Made by a program: the position numbers and the translations under genes. Below are positions 8,137 to 16,869 of a DNA stretch of 64,000 nt, in pieces. Numbering within the stretch: position 1 is the stretch's first letter; the number at the start of each line of letters is the position of its first letter. The DNA is taken from contig CAMCRZ010000003.1 in the NCBI GenBank assembly GCA_945877425.1, forward strand, positions 62,001 to 126,000. Reading direction: 5' to 3'. This stretch comes from an uncultured Treponema sp. (GTDB lineage: Bacteria > Spirochaetota > Spirochaetia > Treponematales > Treponemataceae). The notes beneath the pieces were generated by a model. That model ran no database searches. It worked only from the letters and a program-made list of their open reading frames with translations, and was not told where the DNA came from.

Positions 8137-9453
8137 TTACTTTACTTTACGTTTTGCTGAAGTCTTTTTGATAGTAGATGCAAAAAATTTAATTGCGTCT
8201 ACTCTTTCAAAAGATGCAGTAAAATCCTTAAAGTATTCGTGGTTATTTATAAGCTTTACGAATTCATCAAATAAGAAACTTGTGTCTAAAGGACCAGAAC
8301 AAGCTTCCGGATGAAACTGAACGCTAAAGCCAGGAAATTTTGTGTAAGTAATGCCTTCGCAAGTTCCATCGTTTGTGTTTACAAAGCTAAGCACAGCACC
8401 TTTTGGCAAAGATTCATTTTTTACGGCATAACCATGATTTTGTGAAGAAATGTAAACCCTTCCGTTAGCCAGATATTTTACAGGCTGATTTGCACCACGA
8501 TGTCCGTACTTTAATTTTGTAGTTTCAGCACCGTTTGCAAGCGCCAGAAGCTGATGTCCAAGACAAATGCCAAAAATCGGCACTTTAGATTTAATCAGTT
8601 TTTTGATTTCAGAAATGATTTCAACATTTTCAGCAGGATCGCCTGGTCCGTTGCTAAGCATAATTCCATCAGGATTTAATGCAAGAATCTCCTTTGCTGT
8701 TGTAGTTGATGAAACTGTAACAACATCAAGTCCACGCTTTAAAAGTTCACGGCGAATATTTGCCTTTGCACCAAAATCCCACAGTACAACTTTTTTGCCT
8801 TTACCGTCACGCATTGCAGCATCTGGATCGTTAACTTTTGTACCGTCTGCTTTTACAGGGACAAATCTATACTTTGCACTTTCCGTAAACACAACATCAG
8901 CACTTTCTTCAACTGCACTTGCACTTCCTGTAACAGAAACAACTGCATTAACTATTTTAAATGCCTTTATTTTTTTAAGAAGCTTAGCTTTTTTTTCTTC
9001 ATTTTTAAGGGCAGCATAAATCTCTTTAGCATCATCACTGTTGCCGCTTACAATCATGCCGTTCATTACACCAACTTCACGCAGAACTTTTGTCAAAGCC
9101 CTTGTGTCAATGTCGTAAAGCCCTATAATATTCTGTGCTTTTAAGTAAGAATCTAAATCGCCTTCACTGCGGAAATTAGACGGAGCTTCACACCAGGAAC
9201 GTACAATGTAACCTTTTAAATTACACTTGCCGCTTTCATAATCTTTAGGAATAGTTCCGTAGTTTCCAATAAGAGGAAAAGTCTGGGTTACAATCTGACC
9301 GTAATAACTTGGATCAGTTAAAGTTTCCAAATAACCATTCATTCCGGTTGTAAATACTGCTTCTCCAACAACAACTCCAGAAGCACCAAAACTTTTACCT
9401 TCAAAAACAAGCCCATTAGCGAGGACTAAAAGCGCTTTAGTAGAATTTTCCAT
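8137..9453 (-). CDS. carA: Carbamoyl-phosphate synthase small (glutaminase) subunit
   Basis: The glutamine amidotransferase partner of CarB; it releases ammonia from glutamine and channels it to the large subunit. The N-terminal CPSase small-chain domain starts KALLVLANGLVFEGKSFG. The class I GATase has the nucleophile Cys297 in FGICLGHQLLALANG and the His-Glu pair in QFHPEACSGP. At 438 residues it is longer than the usual 360-380: there is extra sequence between the domains (about 150-205) and a basic tail ending KKTSAKRKVK. No Shine-Dalgarno is seen; the -10 box lies 12 nt before the ATG, so the message is probably leaderless. No other start fits the family N-terminus. Confidence 0.95.
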   Translation of the reverse strand: MENSTKALLVLANGLVFEGKSFGASGVVVGEAVFTTGMNGYLETLTDPSYYGQIVTQTFPLIGNYGTIPKDYESGKCNLKGYIVRSWCEAPSNFRSEGDLDSYLKAQNIIGLYDIDTRALTKVLREVGVMNGMIVSGNSDDAKEIYAALKNEEKKAKLLKKIKAFKIVNAVVSVTGSASAVEESADVVFTESAKYRFVPVKADGTKVNDPDAAMRDGKGKKVVLWDFGAKANIRRELLKRGLDVVTVSSTTTAKEILALNPDGIMLSNGPGDPAENVEIISEIKKLIKSKVPIFGICLGHQLLALANGAETTKLKYGHRGANQPVKYLANGRVYISSQNHGYAVKNESLPKGAVLSFVNTNDGTCEGITYTKFPGFSVQFHPEACSGPLDTSFLFDEFVKLINNHEYFKDFTASFERVDAIKFFASTIKKTSAKRKVK

Positions 9454-9464
9454 ACTGAAACCGC

Positions 9465-9493
9465 ATTATACTGGATTTGTAAAATATTGTACA
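9465..9493 (-). promoter_or_regulatory. carA promoter, predicted leaderless transcript
   Basis: Minus strand -35 TGTACA (9488-9493), 17-bp spacer, -10 TATAAT (9465-9470). The start would fall near 9458, about 5 nt from the carA ATG at 9453. Confidence 0.6.
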
Positions 9494-9505
9494 TATTGCA
9501 GAACA

Positions 9506-10867
9506 TTAAGTAACATTATGAAGCCACTTTCCTGACTTTAACCTTAAAACACCTGCAAAGAATTTTAAAATCTGCTCAATCTGAATTGCAATATAAATAA
9601 CCCAAGCCGGCTGTTTAAAATAAAATGCTGCCAGACAACCAAGTGGAATTCCAATGCACCACATCCAAATCAAATCGTTTACAGCAGAATAAACTGTATC
9701 GCCGCCAGCACGACAAATTCCAACAATGTAGCACATATTAAAAGCCATAAACGGATAAAGACAAATCAGAATGTAAAGCATATATTTTGCCTGCTGAATT
9801 GTAGAAGGCTTTACGTTAAACAAATAAGGCAAAAGGAATGACAAAGGAATTAAAAGCTGAGCAATAATAACTGCACAAACCGGCATAAACCATGCAAACC
9901 TGAATGCATATTTTCTTGCAAGAGAATCATTTCCTTCTCCAATTTTCTGTCCGATGATAATTCCAGCTGCATTTCCAACTCCAATAAAGAAAACCCACGT
10001 TAACTGAGAAACTGTGCCTGTAATGTTAAAAGTTGCAATAACATCCTGACCTGCATGAGCAAAAATAGAGTTTTGAGTTGTAATGCCAAAGCCCCAAAGT
10101 GATTCATTTAAAATAACCGGCAATGCAATTTTTAAATAACGCCCAACTGAATCTTTAGAAAAACTGAATAATTCACGAAGTTTTCCGCAAGATTCAAATC
10201 TTTTGAAGTAAGAATATCCAATTACAATGATGAACTCTACAATTCTGGCAACAACAGTAGCAAGAGCAGCGCCTTTAATTCCAAAAGCCGGAATGTTTAA
10301 ATCAAAAAACGGCAGGCTGATGTGAAATCCAAAAATAAAAAGGTAATTAAAAACAGCATTTACTGAAAAAGCTGCTGCTGTACTTACTGTAGGAAGAACA
10401 ACATGACCCGTTGCCCTGAACGCAATCTGATAAGCAAAACTTATTGCCATAAGCGGATAACTGAAACCTGCTACACGCAAATACTCTTCTCCTAAAGCAA
10501 TAATGTCTTTCTCTTTAGAATAGAAGCTCATTAAAAAGCCAGGACAAATTTGTGTGCCTAAAGTAAACAGCAGCGATAAAACTAATGAAAAAGAAAGCGT
10601 TATGCCAAGAGTTTTCCTGATGCCGTTAATATCTTTCTTTCCCCACAACTGAGCAAAAAATATTGAGCCTCCGCTGGAAATTCCAAAAAGCATCATATTC
10701 AGTAAAAAGAACACCTGGTTTCCAAGACCTACAGCTGCAATCTTTGCTTCTCCAAGCTGACCAATCATTACTGTATCAAGAATATTTACAAACGTTTGCA
10801 ATAAATTCTGCAGAATAATCGGTACTGCAATTTTAAAAAGCGTACTGTAAAAATTTTTCAGTTTCAT
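9506..10867 (-). CDS. MATE family multidrug efflux transporter
   Basis: A 453-residue inner-membrane cation/drug antiporter with about 12 hydrophobic segments. The first repeat begins IAVPIILQNLLQTFVNILDT and contains VMIGQLGEAKIAAVGLGNQ, typical of MATE/MatE domains; the second half repeats the pattern (ALPVILNESLWGFGI). It ends 52 nt before carA and may be read with it, although carA has its own promoter. A GGAG ribosome site lies about 10 nt before the ATG. Upstream is a hairpin that may be terminator or operator. Substrate unknown. Confidence 0.88.
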   Translation of the reverse strand: MKLKNFYSTLFKIAVPIILQNLLQTFVNILDTVMIGQLGEAKIAAVGLGNQVFFLLNMMLFGISSGGSIFFAQLWGKKDINGIRKTLGITLSFSLVLSLLFTLGTQICPGFLMSFYSKEKDIIALGEEYLRVAGFSYPLMAISFAYQIAFRATGHVVLPTVSTAAAFSVNAVFNYLFIFGFHISLPFFDLNIPAFGIKGAALATVVARIVEFIIVIGYSYFKRFESCGKLRELFSFSKDSVGRYLKIALPVILNESLWGFGITTQNSIFAHAGQDVIATFNITGTVSQLTWVFFIGVGNAAGIIIGQKIGEGNDSLARKYAFRFAWFMPVCAVIIAQLLIPLSFLLPYLFNVKPSTIQQAKYMLYILICLYPFMAFNMCYIVGICRAGGDTVYSAVNDLIWMWCIGIPLGCLAAFYFKQPAWVIYIAIQIEQILKFFAGVLRLKSGKWLHNVT

Positions 10868-10893
10868 AAAAAATTAACTCTCCATAAGATAAA

Positions 10894-10918
10894 TAAAAAA
10901 AAACTAACAATCGTTAGT
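10894..10918 (-). terminator. Perfect small palindrome followed by T-run, terminator or operator
   Basis: ACTAAC-AATC-GTTAGT (10903-10918) is a perfect 6-bp inverted repeat; on the minus strand it is followed by nine T, as a weak intrinsic terminator after the Nudix gene. The same shape fits a TetR-type operator for the exporter. A related but imperfect half-site, CGTTCGTTAG, lies about 50 bp further upstream (10965-10974). Confidence 0.45.
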
Positions 10919-10984
10919 CTGTTTAATTTAGAATTACAACCAGCCGGAAGTTTAAACTTATTACCGTTCGTTAGCCTACACTGA

Positions 10985-11464
10985 TTATAAATCCAGCACT
11001 TTATTGTCTAAAACAGCCTTTTCCAGCTTTTTATTCTTATACACAAGTTTAAGGGAAAAAAATGGCTGCAGCGGATTTTGCAAAAGCTTTAAAAATATAA
11101 CGTCACCTTCCCAATGTTCCAGAGAAAGAAAATCTTCTTTTTTAATCCATTCTAAAGTGCCTTCGTCGCAAGTTTTTATAGTTCCTGAAAAAGAATCAGA
11201 AGTATAAAGGCACATATATTCAGCAGGATCATCATCAGAAAGAAACGTTACAATTCCCCTAAACTTATAAGAATTCAGCGTAAGACCTGTTTCTTCAAAA
11301 ACTTCACGCAACAAACATTCATCAGGACTTTCACCGGCTTCAAAATGACCGCCAACACCAATCCACTTATTTTCGTTTATATCATTCTTTTTCTTTACTC
11401 TATGAAGAAGCAGATACTTGTCGTCCTGCTCTATATAGCAAAGTGTAGTCAACTGCGATTTCAT
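10985..11464 (-). CDS. Nudix hydrolase (MutT-like)
   Basis: A 159-residue cytoplasmic Nudix protein. The Nudix box runs from about residue 39 (GHFEAGESPDECLLREVFEE, then TGL), with the REVFEE metal-binding core intact. The N-terminus MKSQLTTLCYIEQDDKYLLL and VGGHFEAGESP resemble the 8-oxo-dGTP diphosphatase group, so nucleotide-pool cleaning is likely, but other nucleoside diphosphate derivatives are possible. It starts 9 nt after the BtuF-like gene ends, so pyrE, the binding protein and this gene form one operon. Confidence 0.88.
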   Translation of the reverse strand: MKSQLTTLCYIEQDDKYLLLHRVKKKNDINENKWIGVGGHFEAGESPDECLLREVFEETGLTLNSYKFRGIVTFLSDDDPAEYMCLYTSDSFSGTIKTCDEGTLEWIKKEDFLSLEHWEGDVIFLKLLQNPLQPFFSLKLVYKNKKLEKAVLDNKVLDL

Positions 11465-11473
11465 ATAACGTCC

Positions 11474-12370
11474 TTATTTTCCAAAAGCAAACTGCCTTAA
11501 TTCAAGAACTGCATCTACAACTCTTGGTCCAGGCCTGTTAAAAACGTTTCCATCTACTTGAAGAATTCTTTTGTTTTTAACGGCATTAATATTCTGCCAG
11601 CTTTTTCTTCTATATATATTGTCTAAACTGTACCCATTATCATTCGGTAAAATTATAATGTCAGGGTTTCTTTCCAGAATAGATTCTTCGCTAACTTCAG
11701 GATAACCTTCCTTTATGTCAGAAAAAATATTGTAACAGCCGGATTTTTCTATAATGTCATTTATAAACGAAGAATTTCCCACGCTAATAAACGGTTCATT
11801 CCAAAGTTCATAAAACACTTTAACTTTTTTATCAGCTGTATCCTTTATATCTGTATCCATTTCAATGGAACGCTTCATTTCACCTATAAAAATCTGTGCC
11901 CTTTTAGAACAATCTGTAACCTTTCCTATATACTCAATTTCTTCATAAAGACTGTCTAAACTGCTGCAATCAGAAAGAAACACTTTTATGCCGTAAGAAC
12001 TTAAACTTTCACTTAACATTTCGTGAGCACCGGAACTTCCGTAAACAAAATCAGGCTTAAAAGAAAGAATTGCTTCCAAACTGATTGTCTCTCCAGAAAA
12101 GCCGCCAACGCTGGGAAACTTGTTCATTACGCTTGGAAAGTCGCAAAAATCAGTTCGTGCAACAATTTTATCTTCGCCGCCAACAGCACAAATTATTTCT
12201 CCGCTGCTCGGACTTAAGCAAACAATTCTTTTTGCAACATCAATATCTGTATCCTTCTTTTTACAGCCAGAAAAAACTGTAACCATAAAAACTGTACCCA
12301 AAAGCAAACTGTTTACGAGTACAGATTTTACATTACTGAAAAAAAGAAAGTGTTTTTCTTTACAAATCAA
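11474..12370 (-). CDS. ABC transporter substrate-binding lipoprotein, BtuF/FhuD type
   Basis: A 298-residue periplasmic-binding lipoprotein; long N-terminal hydrophobic segment ending VFSGC with Cys36 as lipidation site. The fold is the BtuF/helical-backbone type: RIVCLSPSSGEIICAVGGED near the mature N-terminus, then LEAILSFKPDFVYGSSG and ERNPDIIILPND. It should deliver a corrinoid, haem or siderophore to a FecCD-type permease. The only such permease and ATPase here are at 49.9-51.6 kb, so the set is split. The start is TTG directly after the pyrE TAA (TAATTG), the same junction seen at dnaN-recF. No cobalamin riboswitch precedes it. Confidence 0.85.
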   Translation of the reverse strand: MICKEKHFLFFSNVKSVLVNSLLLGTVFMVTVFSGCKKKDTDIDVAKRIVCLSPSSGEIICAVGGEDKIVARTDFCDFPSVMNKFPSVGGFSGETISLEAILSFKPDFVYGSSGAHEMLSESLSSYGIKVFLSDCSSLDSLYEEIEYIGKVTDCSKRAQIFIGEMKRSIEMDTDIKDTADKKVKVFYELWNEPFISVGNSSFINDIIEKSGCYNIFSDIKEGYPEVSEESILERNPDIIILPNDNGYSLDNIYRRKSWQNINAVKNKRILQVDGNVFNRPGPRVVDAVLELRQFAFGK

Positions 12371-13057
12371 TTATTTACAACCCCATTCTTCGTAATAAGA
12401 ATCAATCTGCTTTTTCAAATCATCTGTTATAACGCCATCTTTTCCAGGAACATACAAAGCATCAACAACTTCTTTCATAGAAACAATGGCTTTTGCAGGA
12501 AAACCGTACTTTTCGCTAATAACGTCAAGTGCAGATTTGTCACTGTCAGCAGCTTTTTCCATACGATTTAAACTAACTATTTCACCAACAATTTTAATTC
12601 CGCCGGCAACTGTTTCCTGAGCTTTAATTTTTGGGTAAGTTTCTTCAATAGATTTTCCGGAAGTAGTTACATCTTCAATAATAACAACTCTGTCACCATC
12701 TTTTAAACTGTACCCTAAAAGTGTACCCTTATCTGCACCGTGATCTTTAGTTTCCTTTCTATCAGCGCAATATTTAATTTCTTTTCCATATAATTTTGAA
12801 TAAGCAATGCAAGTTGCAACACTTAAAGGAATGCCTTTATAAGCTGGTCCAAAAAGAACATCAAAATCATCACCAAAATTCTCATGAATAGCGTGTGCGT
12901 AAAATTCTCCAAGTTTAGCCAGCTGACTTCCAGTTACATAAGAACCAGCATTCATAAAAAACGGAGACTTTCTTCCGCTTTTCAAAGTAAAATCACCAAA
13001 CTTTAAAACCTTACATTCAACCATAAAATCAATAAAATCTTTCTTATACTGTTCCAT
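12371..13057 (-). CDS. pyrE: Orotate phosphoribosyltransferase
   Basis: Converts orotate and PRPP to orotidine 5'-phosphate in de novo pyrimidine synthesis. The 228-residue protein has the PRPP-binding loop VVIIEDVTTSGKS at about residues 124-136, and GPAYKGIPLSVA near 70-81. It heads a minus-strand operon with the BtuF-like lipoprotein and the Nudix gene. The -10 box TAAAAT is 8 nt before the ATG with no ribosome site, which predicts a leaderless message. Confidence 0.95.
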   Translation of the reverse strand: MEQYKKDFIDFMVECKVLKFGDFTLKSGRKSPFFMNAGSYVTGSQLAKLGEFYAHAIHENFGDDFDVLFGPAYKGIPLSVATCIAYSKLYGKEIKYCADRKETKDHGADKGTLLGYSLKDGDRVVIIEDVTTSGKSIEETYPKIKAQETVAGGIKIVGEIVSLNRMEKAADSDKSALDVISEKYGFPAKAIVSMKEVVDALYVPGKDGVITDDLKKQIDSYYEEWGCK

Positions 13058-13065
13058 AATATTTC

Positions 13066-13094
13066 ATTTTACTGAATTTGAAGCATACTCTCAA
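13066..13094 (-). promoter_or_regulatory. pyrE promoter
   Basis: Minus strand -35 TTGAGA (13089-13094), 17-bp spacer, -10 TAAAAT (13066-13071), ATG 8 nt further. It lies back to back with the reductase promoter. Confidence 0.6.
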
Positions 13095-13111
13095 TTAGAA
13101 AATCATTAAAC

Positions 13112-13140
13112 TTGCATAAACAAAAAATCAGCCTTACAAT
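13112..13140 (+). promoter_or_regulatory. Promoter of the aldo/keto reductase gene
   Basis: -35 TTGCAT (13112-13117), 17-bp spacer, -10 TACAAT (13135-13140). The ATG at 13147 sits where transcription should begin, so the message is predicted leaderless. Confidence 0.6.
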
Positions 13141-13146
13141 CAACTC

Positions 13147-14145
13147 ATGAACAATTATCTTGCAAACCCAAACCGTTATGAAGGAACAATGGAATATCAG
13201 CGTTGTGGAAATAGCGGACTTAAACTGCCAAGAATTTCACTTGGTTTATGGCACAATTTCGGCTCAATCGATGACTTTGAAAATCAGAAAAAAATGATAT
13301 TTAAAGCATTTGATTTAGGAATTACTCACTTTGATTTGGCAAACAATTACGGTCCTGAACCTGGAAGTGCTGAAGAAAATTTCGGACGGATTATCAGTCA
13401 GGAATTAAAATCTTACAGAGATGAACTTATCATTTCAACTAAAGCCGGTTACAAAATGTGGGAAGGTCCATACGGTGACAACGGTTCAAGAAAGTATTTA
13501 ATTGCCAGTTTAAATCAAAGTTTAAAGCGAATGAAACTTGATTACGTTGATATTTTTTATCACCATCGTCCTGATTCACAAACGCCTTTAGAAGAATCAA
13601 TGTCTGCACTTTCCGATTCCATTAAATCAGGAAAAGCTTTATACGCCGGTATTTCAAATTACAATGCAGAGTCTTCTTTAAAAGCAGCAGCAATATTGAA
13701 AGCAAACAATACGCCTCTTTTGATAAATCAATTCCGTTACAATATGTTTGACCGATGGAGCGAAGACGACAAACTTCTTGATGCACTTGAAAACGCCGGT
13801 GCCGGTTCAATTACATTTAGTCCGCTTGCACAAGGAATACTTTCTACAAAATACTTTAACGGTATTCCGGAAAATTCCAGAGCAACAAGAGGTGTTTTCT
13901 TAAAGAAAGAATTTATTACAAAAGAAAAAATTTCAAAAGCAAAAAAGCTGAACGAAATTGCTGAGTCAAGAAATCAAACTCTTTCACAAATGGCTCTTTG
14001 CTGGAACTTAAGGAAAAATCGTGTTACTTCAGTTTTAATTGGTGCACATACGCCTGAACAAATTGAAGAAAACGTAAAAATAATTCAGCATTTAGACTTT
14101 ACTGAAGATGAATTAAATGCAATTGAATCTATTCTTTCTGATTAA
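13147..14145 (+). CDS. Aldo/keto reductase, YghZ (L-glyceraldehyde-3-phosphate reductase)-like
   Basis: A 332-residue NADPH-dependent reductase. The catalytic tetrad is visible: Asp63 and Tyr68 in HFDLANNYGPEPGSAE, Lys99 in STKAGYKMW, and His139/140 in FYHHRPD. The NYGPEPGSAEENFG and AGYKMWEGPYGD signatures match the YghZ/AKR14 branch, which reduces L-glyceraldehyde 3-phosphate and methylglyoxal-type aldehydes. The gene stands alone with its own promoter and a strong terminator. Substrate is inferred from family only. Confidence 0.9.
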   Translation: MNNYLANPNRYEGTMEYQRCGNSGLKLPRISLGLWHNFGSIDDFENQKKMIFKAFDLGITHFDLANNYGPEPGSAEENFGRIISQELKSYRDELIISTKAGYKMWEGPYGDNGSRKYLIASLNQSLKRMKLDYVDIFYHHRPDSQTPLEESMSALSDSIKSGKALYAGISNYNAESSLKAAAILKANNTPLLINQFRYNMFDRWSEDDKLLDALENAGAGSITFSPLAQGILSTKYFNGIPENSRATRGVFLKKEFITKEKISKAKKLNEIAESRNQTLSQMALCWNLRKNRVTSVLIGAHTPEQIEENVKIIQHLDFTEDELNAIESILSD

Positions 14146-14178
14146 AGTTTGATTGAAAATTTTACTAAAACAAGAATA

Positions 14179-14208
14179 AGCTGCAGTGTTTAATTGCAGC
14201 TTTTTTTT
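14179..14208 (+). terminator. Intrinsic terminator after the aldo/keto reductase gene
   Basis: AGCTGCA and TGCAGCT form the stem around a short AT loop, followed by eight T. Confidence 0.85.
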
Positions 14209-14244
14209 ATTCAGTTCATTTCAAAAATTAAAACTAAACAAAAC

Positions 14245-14273
14245 TTGACACATCTTTTTTACTTCGTAATACT
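14245..14273 (+). promoter_or_regulatory. argA promoter
   Basis: Perfect -35 TTGACA (14245-14250), 17-bp spacer, -10 AATACT (14268-14273). The expected start coincides with the A of the ATG at 14280. Confidence 0.6.
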
Positions 14274-14279
14274 TTCATT

Positions 14280-15629
14280 ATGGCAGACAGTATTGTTTCA
14301 GAAAAAGCAGAACGTATTCGCGACGTAATCCGTTACATTGAAAGATTTAAAGATGCACTGGTTGTTATCTATATTGATGAAGAATTATTAGACTCAAATA
14401 TTTTTCTCAGCCACATAAAAGACATTTGCCTTATTCATGAAGTTGGCTTAAAAGTGATTGTTGTTCCTGGAGCAAGTAAAAGAATTGATCAAGTTCTTAC
14501 AGATGCAAATCTAAAATGGACTATTCACAACAACAGTCGCATTACGTCTCCGGAAGCAATGCCTCTTATAAAAATGGCTGCATTTGATGTTTCAAATCAA
14601 ATTATGACAGCACTTGCAGGTGAAAAGAAAACTGCCGTTATTGGTAACTGGGTTAGAGCAAGAAGCAAAGGTATTATAGACGGATTTGATTATGGCACAA
14701 GCGGAGAAATTGATAAACTCCAGACTGATTCCATAAAAACTGTTTTGGATAATGGTTTCATTCCGATTTTTCCATGCATTGGATGGAGTCTTACAGGAAA
14801 ACCTTACAACATATCTTCAATAGAACTTTCTAAGCAAATTGCCGTTCACTTAAAAGCTGACAAATTGTTTTTCCTTGTTCCTAATGCAAAAATAACAACC
14901 GATAGTTTTATTATTCCAGAAACAATCGGTCGTTCTTTAGAAAATACTATTCCTGCAATGAATCTTGAAGAAGTTGATGACTTCCTGAAAGAAAACAAAT
15001 CAATTATAGAAAACGTAAACTACCGTTCGTTAGTTTACAAAATTATTTCTCTTCTTAATCTTGCAAAAGATGCCTGCAAAGAAGGTGTTACTCGTGTTCA
15101 CATTTTGAATGGTTCTGTAAATGGAAGTGTTCCATGTGAAATATTCAGCGACTTTGGTTCAGGCACAATGATCTACAGTAATAACTATGGAAAAATACGT
15201 CCTATGACTTACGACGATATTGGAACAGTCATTAGTTTAATGCAGCCTTTTGTTGACAAAGGAATTCTTCTTCCAAGAACAAAAGAAAGTTTCAGTTCTC
15301 AATATCAGCATTATATTGTATACGAATTAGACGGCGCCATAAGAGCTTGTGCATCTTTAATTCCTTATGAAGACAATCAGATGGAAATAGCCGGCGTTAC
15401 TGTTGACAAGAATTATTCTCACATTGGAATTGGTCCAAAACTAATTCAATGCCTTATTGATAAAGCTGTTTCACGTGAAGCAAAAAGTGTATTTCTTCTT
15501 ACAACTCAAACTTCTGACTGGTTTGAAAAATTTGGTTTTACAGAAGATGATATTTCTACAATTCCTGCTAAACGAAGAGAATTATGGACTTCACAAAGAG
15601 GTTCAAAAGTTATGAGAAAATATCTTTAA
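14280..15629 (+). CDS. argA: Amino-acid N-acetyltransferase (N-acetylglutamate synthase), kinase-like plus GNAT domains
   Basis: Makes N-acetylglutamate from glutamate and acetyl-CoA, the entry step of arginine synthesis. Of 449 residues, about 1-295 are an amino-acid-kinase fold (VIVVPGASKRIDQVL, KTAVIGNWVRARSKG), which in ArgA binds arginine for feedback inhibition. About 305-449 are a GNAT domain beginning IRPMTYDDIGTVISLMQPFV, with the acetyl-CoA region VDKNYSHIGIGPKLIQ and the late FEKFGF motif. Length and order match the E. coli-type ArgA. No ribosome site is seen; the promoter predicts a leaderless message. Other arg genes are not in the window. Confidence 0.92.
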   Translation: MADSIVSEKAERIRDVIRYIERFKDALVVIYIDEELLDSNIFLSHIKDICLIHEVGLKVIVVPGASKRIDQVLTDANLKWTIHNNSRITSPEAMPLIKMAAFDVSNQIMTALAGEKKTAVIGNWVRARSKGIIDGFDYGTSGEIDKLQTDSIKTVLDNGFIPIFPCIGWSLTGKPYNISSIELSKQIAVHLKADKLFFLVPNAKITTDSFIIPETIGRSLENTIPAMNLEEVDDFLKENKSIIENVNYRSLVYKIISLLNLAKDACKEGVTRVHILNGSVNGSVPCEIFSDFGSGTMIYSNNYGKIRPMTYDDIGTVISLMQPFVDKGILLPRTKESFSSQYQHYIVYELDGAIRACASLIPYEDNQMEIAGVTVDKNYSHIGIGPKLIQCLIDKAVSREAKSVFLLTTQTSDWFEKFGFTEDDISTIPAKRRELWTSQRGSKVMRKYL

Positions 15630-15825
15630 CTGTCTTTCCATAAGTGCAAATGTAACACAAAATTTCAGCACCAAAATGCACTTTTTGGAAACATTACCGG
15701 CACACTCTTATTTTCAAATCAAAAATCTAATCTTTAGTTAATCCTTACAACACAAAAGTTTCATGAAAAATTGTTTAGTTTTATAACTAAAACTTTTCTC
15801 GAAAACAAAAATAACGTCTTAAAAA

Positions 15826-15841
15826 TGTTTCATGTGGAACA
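15826..15841. other. parS-like site 1
   Basis: TGTTTCATGTGGAACA, two differences from the ParB consensus TGTTTCACGTGAAACA. First of five in one gene-free stretch. Confidence 0.75.
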
Positions 15842-15880
15842 ATTTACTCTTTATGAGAAAACTATTTTTCTTTCCACAGC

Positions 15881-16040
15881 ATAGTTTTCTGCCGAATTTA
15901 AATAACAGTTTAGAAAATATTTAACGCATGATACTTCCTTCTGCAGCAGATTTATCTATAAAACTTAAATGATAAATAGAAAGGTGCATCTAACATAATA
16001 TTCTTAAAAAAAAATTATATAATGTTTTACGTGAAACAAT
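15881..16040. repeat. Degenerate direct repeat, copy A
   Basis: About 160 bp that recur at 16153-16318 with scattered changes. Shared blocks include TAGTTTT, TTTAGAAAATATTTAA, CTGCAGCAGATTT and AATTATATAATGTTTTACGT. Each copy ends in a parS-like site. Confidence 0.8.
16023..16038. other. parS-like site 2
   Basis: TGTTTTACGTGAAACA, one difference from the ParB consensus; lies at the end of repeat copy A. Confidence 0.88.
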
Positions 16041-16152
16041 AATTCTATAAACAGCTTTTAAAACATGCTGCTTTAGCAAAAAGTTCATCCTAGAAAACGT
16101 TTAATGCTGAACATTTCAATTTTAAGAGAAAAATCATTTTGATTTCTGAAGT

Positions 16153-16318
16153 ATAGTTTTTTGCCAATTTTAATTAACATTTTAGAAAATATTTAATGAG
16201 GAACATTTACTTCTTTCTGCAGCAGATTTTTCTGTAAAACTTAAACGTTAACTTGGAAAGCTCATCTCAAACAATATTCCTTATGAAAAGAATTATATAA
16301 TGTTTTACGTGAAACAAA
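16153..16318. repeat. Degenerate direct repeat, copy B
   Basis: Second copy of the ~160-bp repeat, about 275 bp downstream of the first, again ending in a parS-like site. It has drifted, so it is an old duplication. Confidence 0.8.
16301..16316. other. parS-like site 3
   Basis: TGTTTTACGTGAAACA, identical to site 2; ends repeat copy B. Confidence 0.88.
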
Positions 16319-16461
16319 TTCGTTTTACAATCACCTTTTCTTTAGGAGATTTAAACATTCTTAAAGCAAGCCACACAGATTAGAAATGATTCATACTAAA
16401 ACAGAAAACTCTTTTCAATTTCCAGCTTCAAAAAATCAACTTTAAGAAATGTTCTTACAAC

Positions 16462-16477
16462 TGTTTCACATGAAACA
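16462..16477. other. parS-like site 4
   Basis: TGTTTCACATGAAACA, one difference from the consensus. Confidence 0.88.
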
Positions 16478-16545
16478 ATTTGAAACAGTTAATTTTTTTT
16501 CATTGAAATAAAACTGCATTCAAAAAAAAATATTTCAAAGCTGTA

Positions 16546-16561
16546 TGTTTCACATGAAACA
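16546..16561. other. parS-like site 5
   Basis: TGTTTCACATGAAACA, identical to site 4. No parA or parB gene is in the window, so the partition proteins would act in trans. The 15.63-16.74 kb stretch shows no credible ORF. Confidence 0.88.
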
Positions 16562-16808
16562 CAAACAGAACGTTGTTACTAAAATTCAAAGAGAGTTGAG
16601 AAAACATTCTGTGTTAAAAACTAAAACATTTATGAAAATATAAATACTTCACATTTCAGGCAGAAAAACCGCAGACAGAAATACTAAACTGATTACAAAA
16701 ACTGCAGATTTTATAAAATTGACTTATCATTTACTTATAAAGTTATCCACAAGATTTAAACATAAGGGAAAAAATCATAAACAATTTATTGTGTAATGTA
16801 ATTCTTTG

Positions 16809-16823
16809 TATTATAAGGAATTA
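16809..16823. repeat. 15-mer TATTATAAGGAATTA, copy 1
   Basis: First of four exact copies in the window, all in gene-free DNA next to DnaA boxes. Preceded by TAATTCT, which makes an imperfect inverted repeat with the GGAATTA end. Confidence 0.8.
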
Positions 16824-16869
16824 CGTTAATTTTATTTTTCCAGATGTTTTTTTTGTAAAAGTTATCCAT

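Noticed and set aside
15020-15040. CGTTCGTTAG in argA and the FtsH-like gene as operators
   Set aside because: They fall inside genes and encode Arg-Ser-Leu in frame, so codon use explains them better than regulation.
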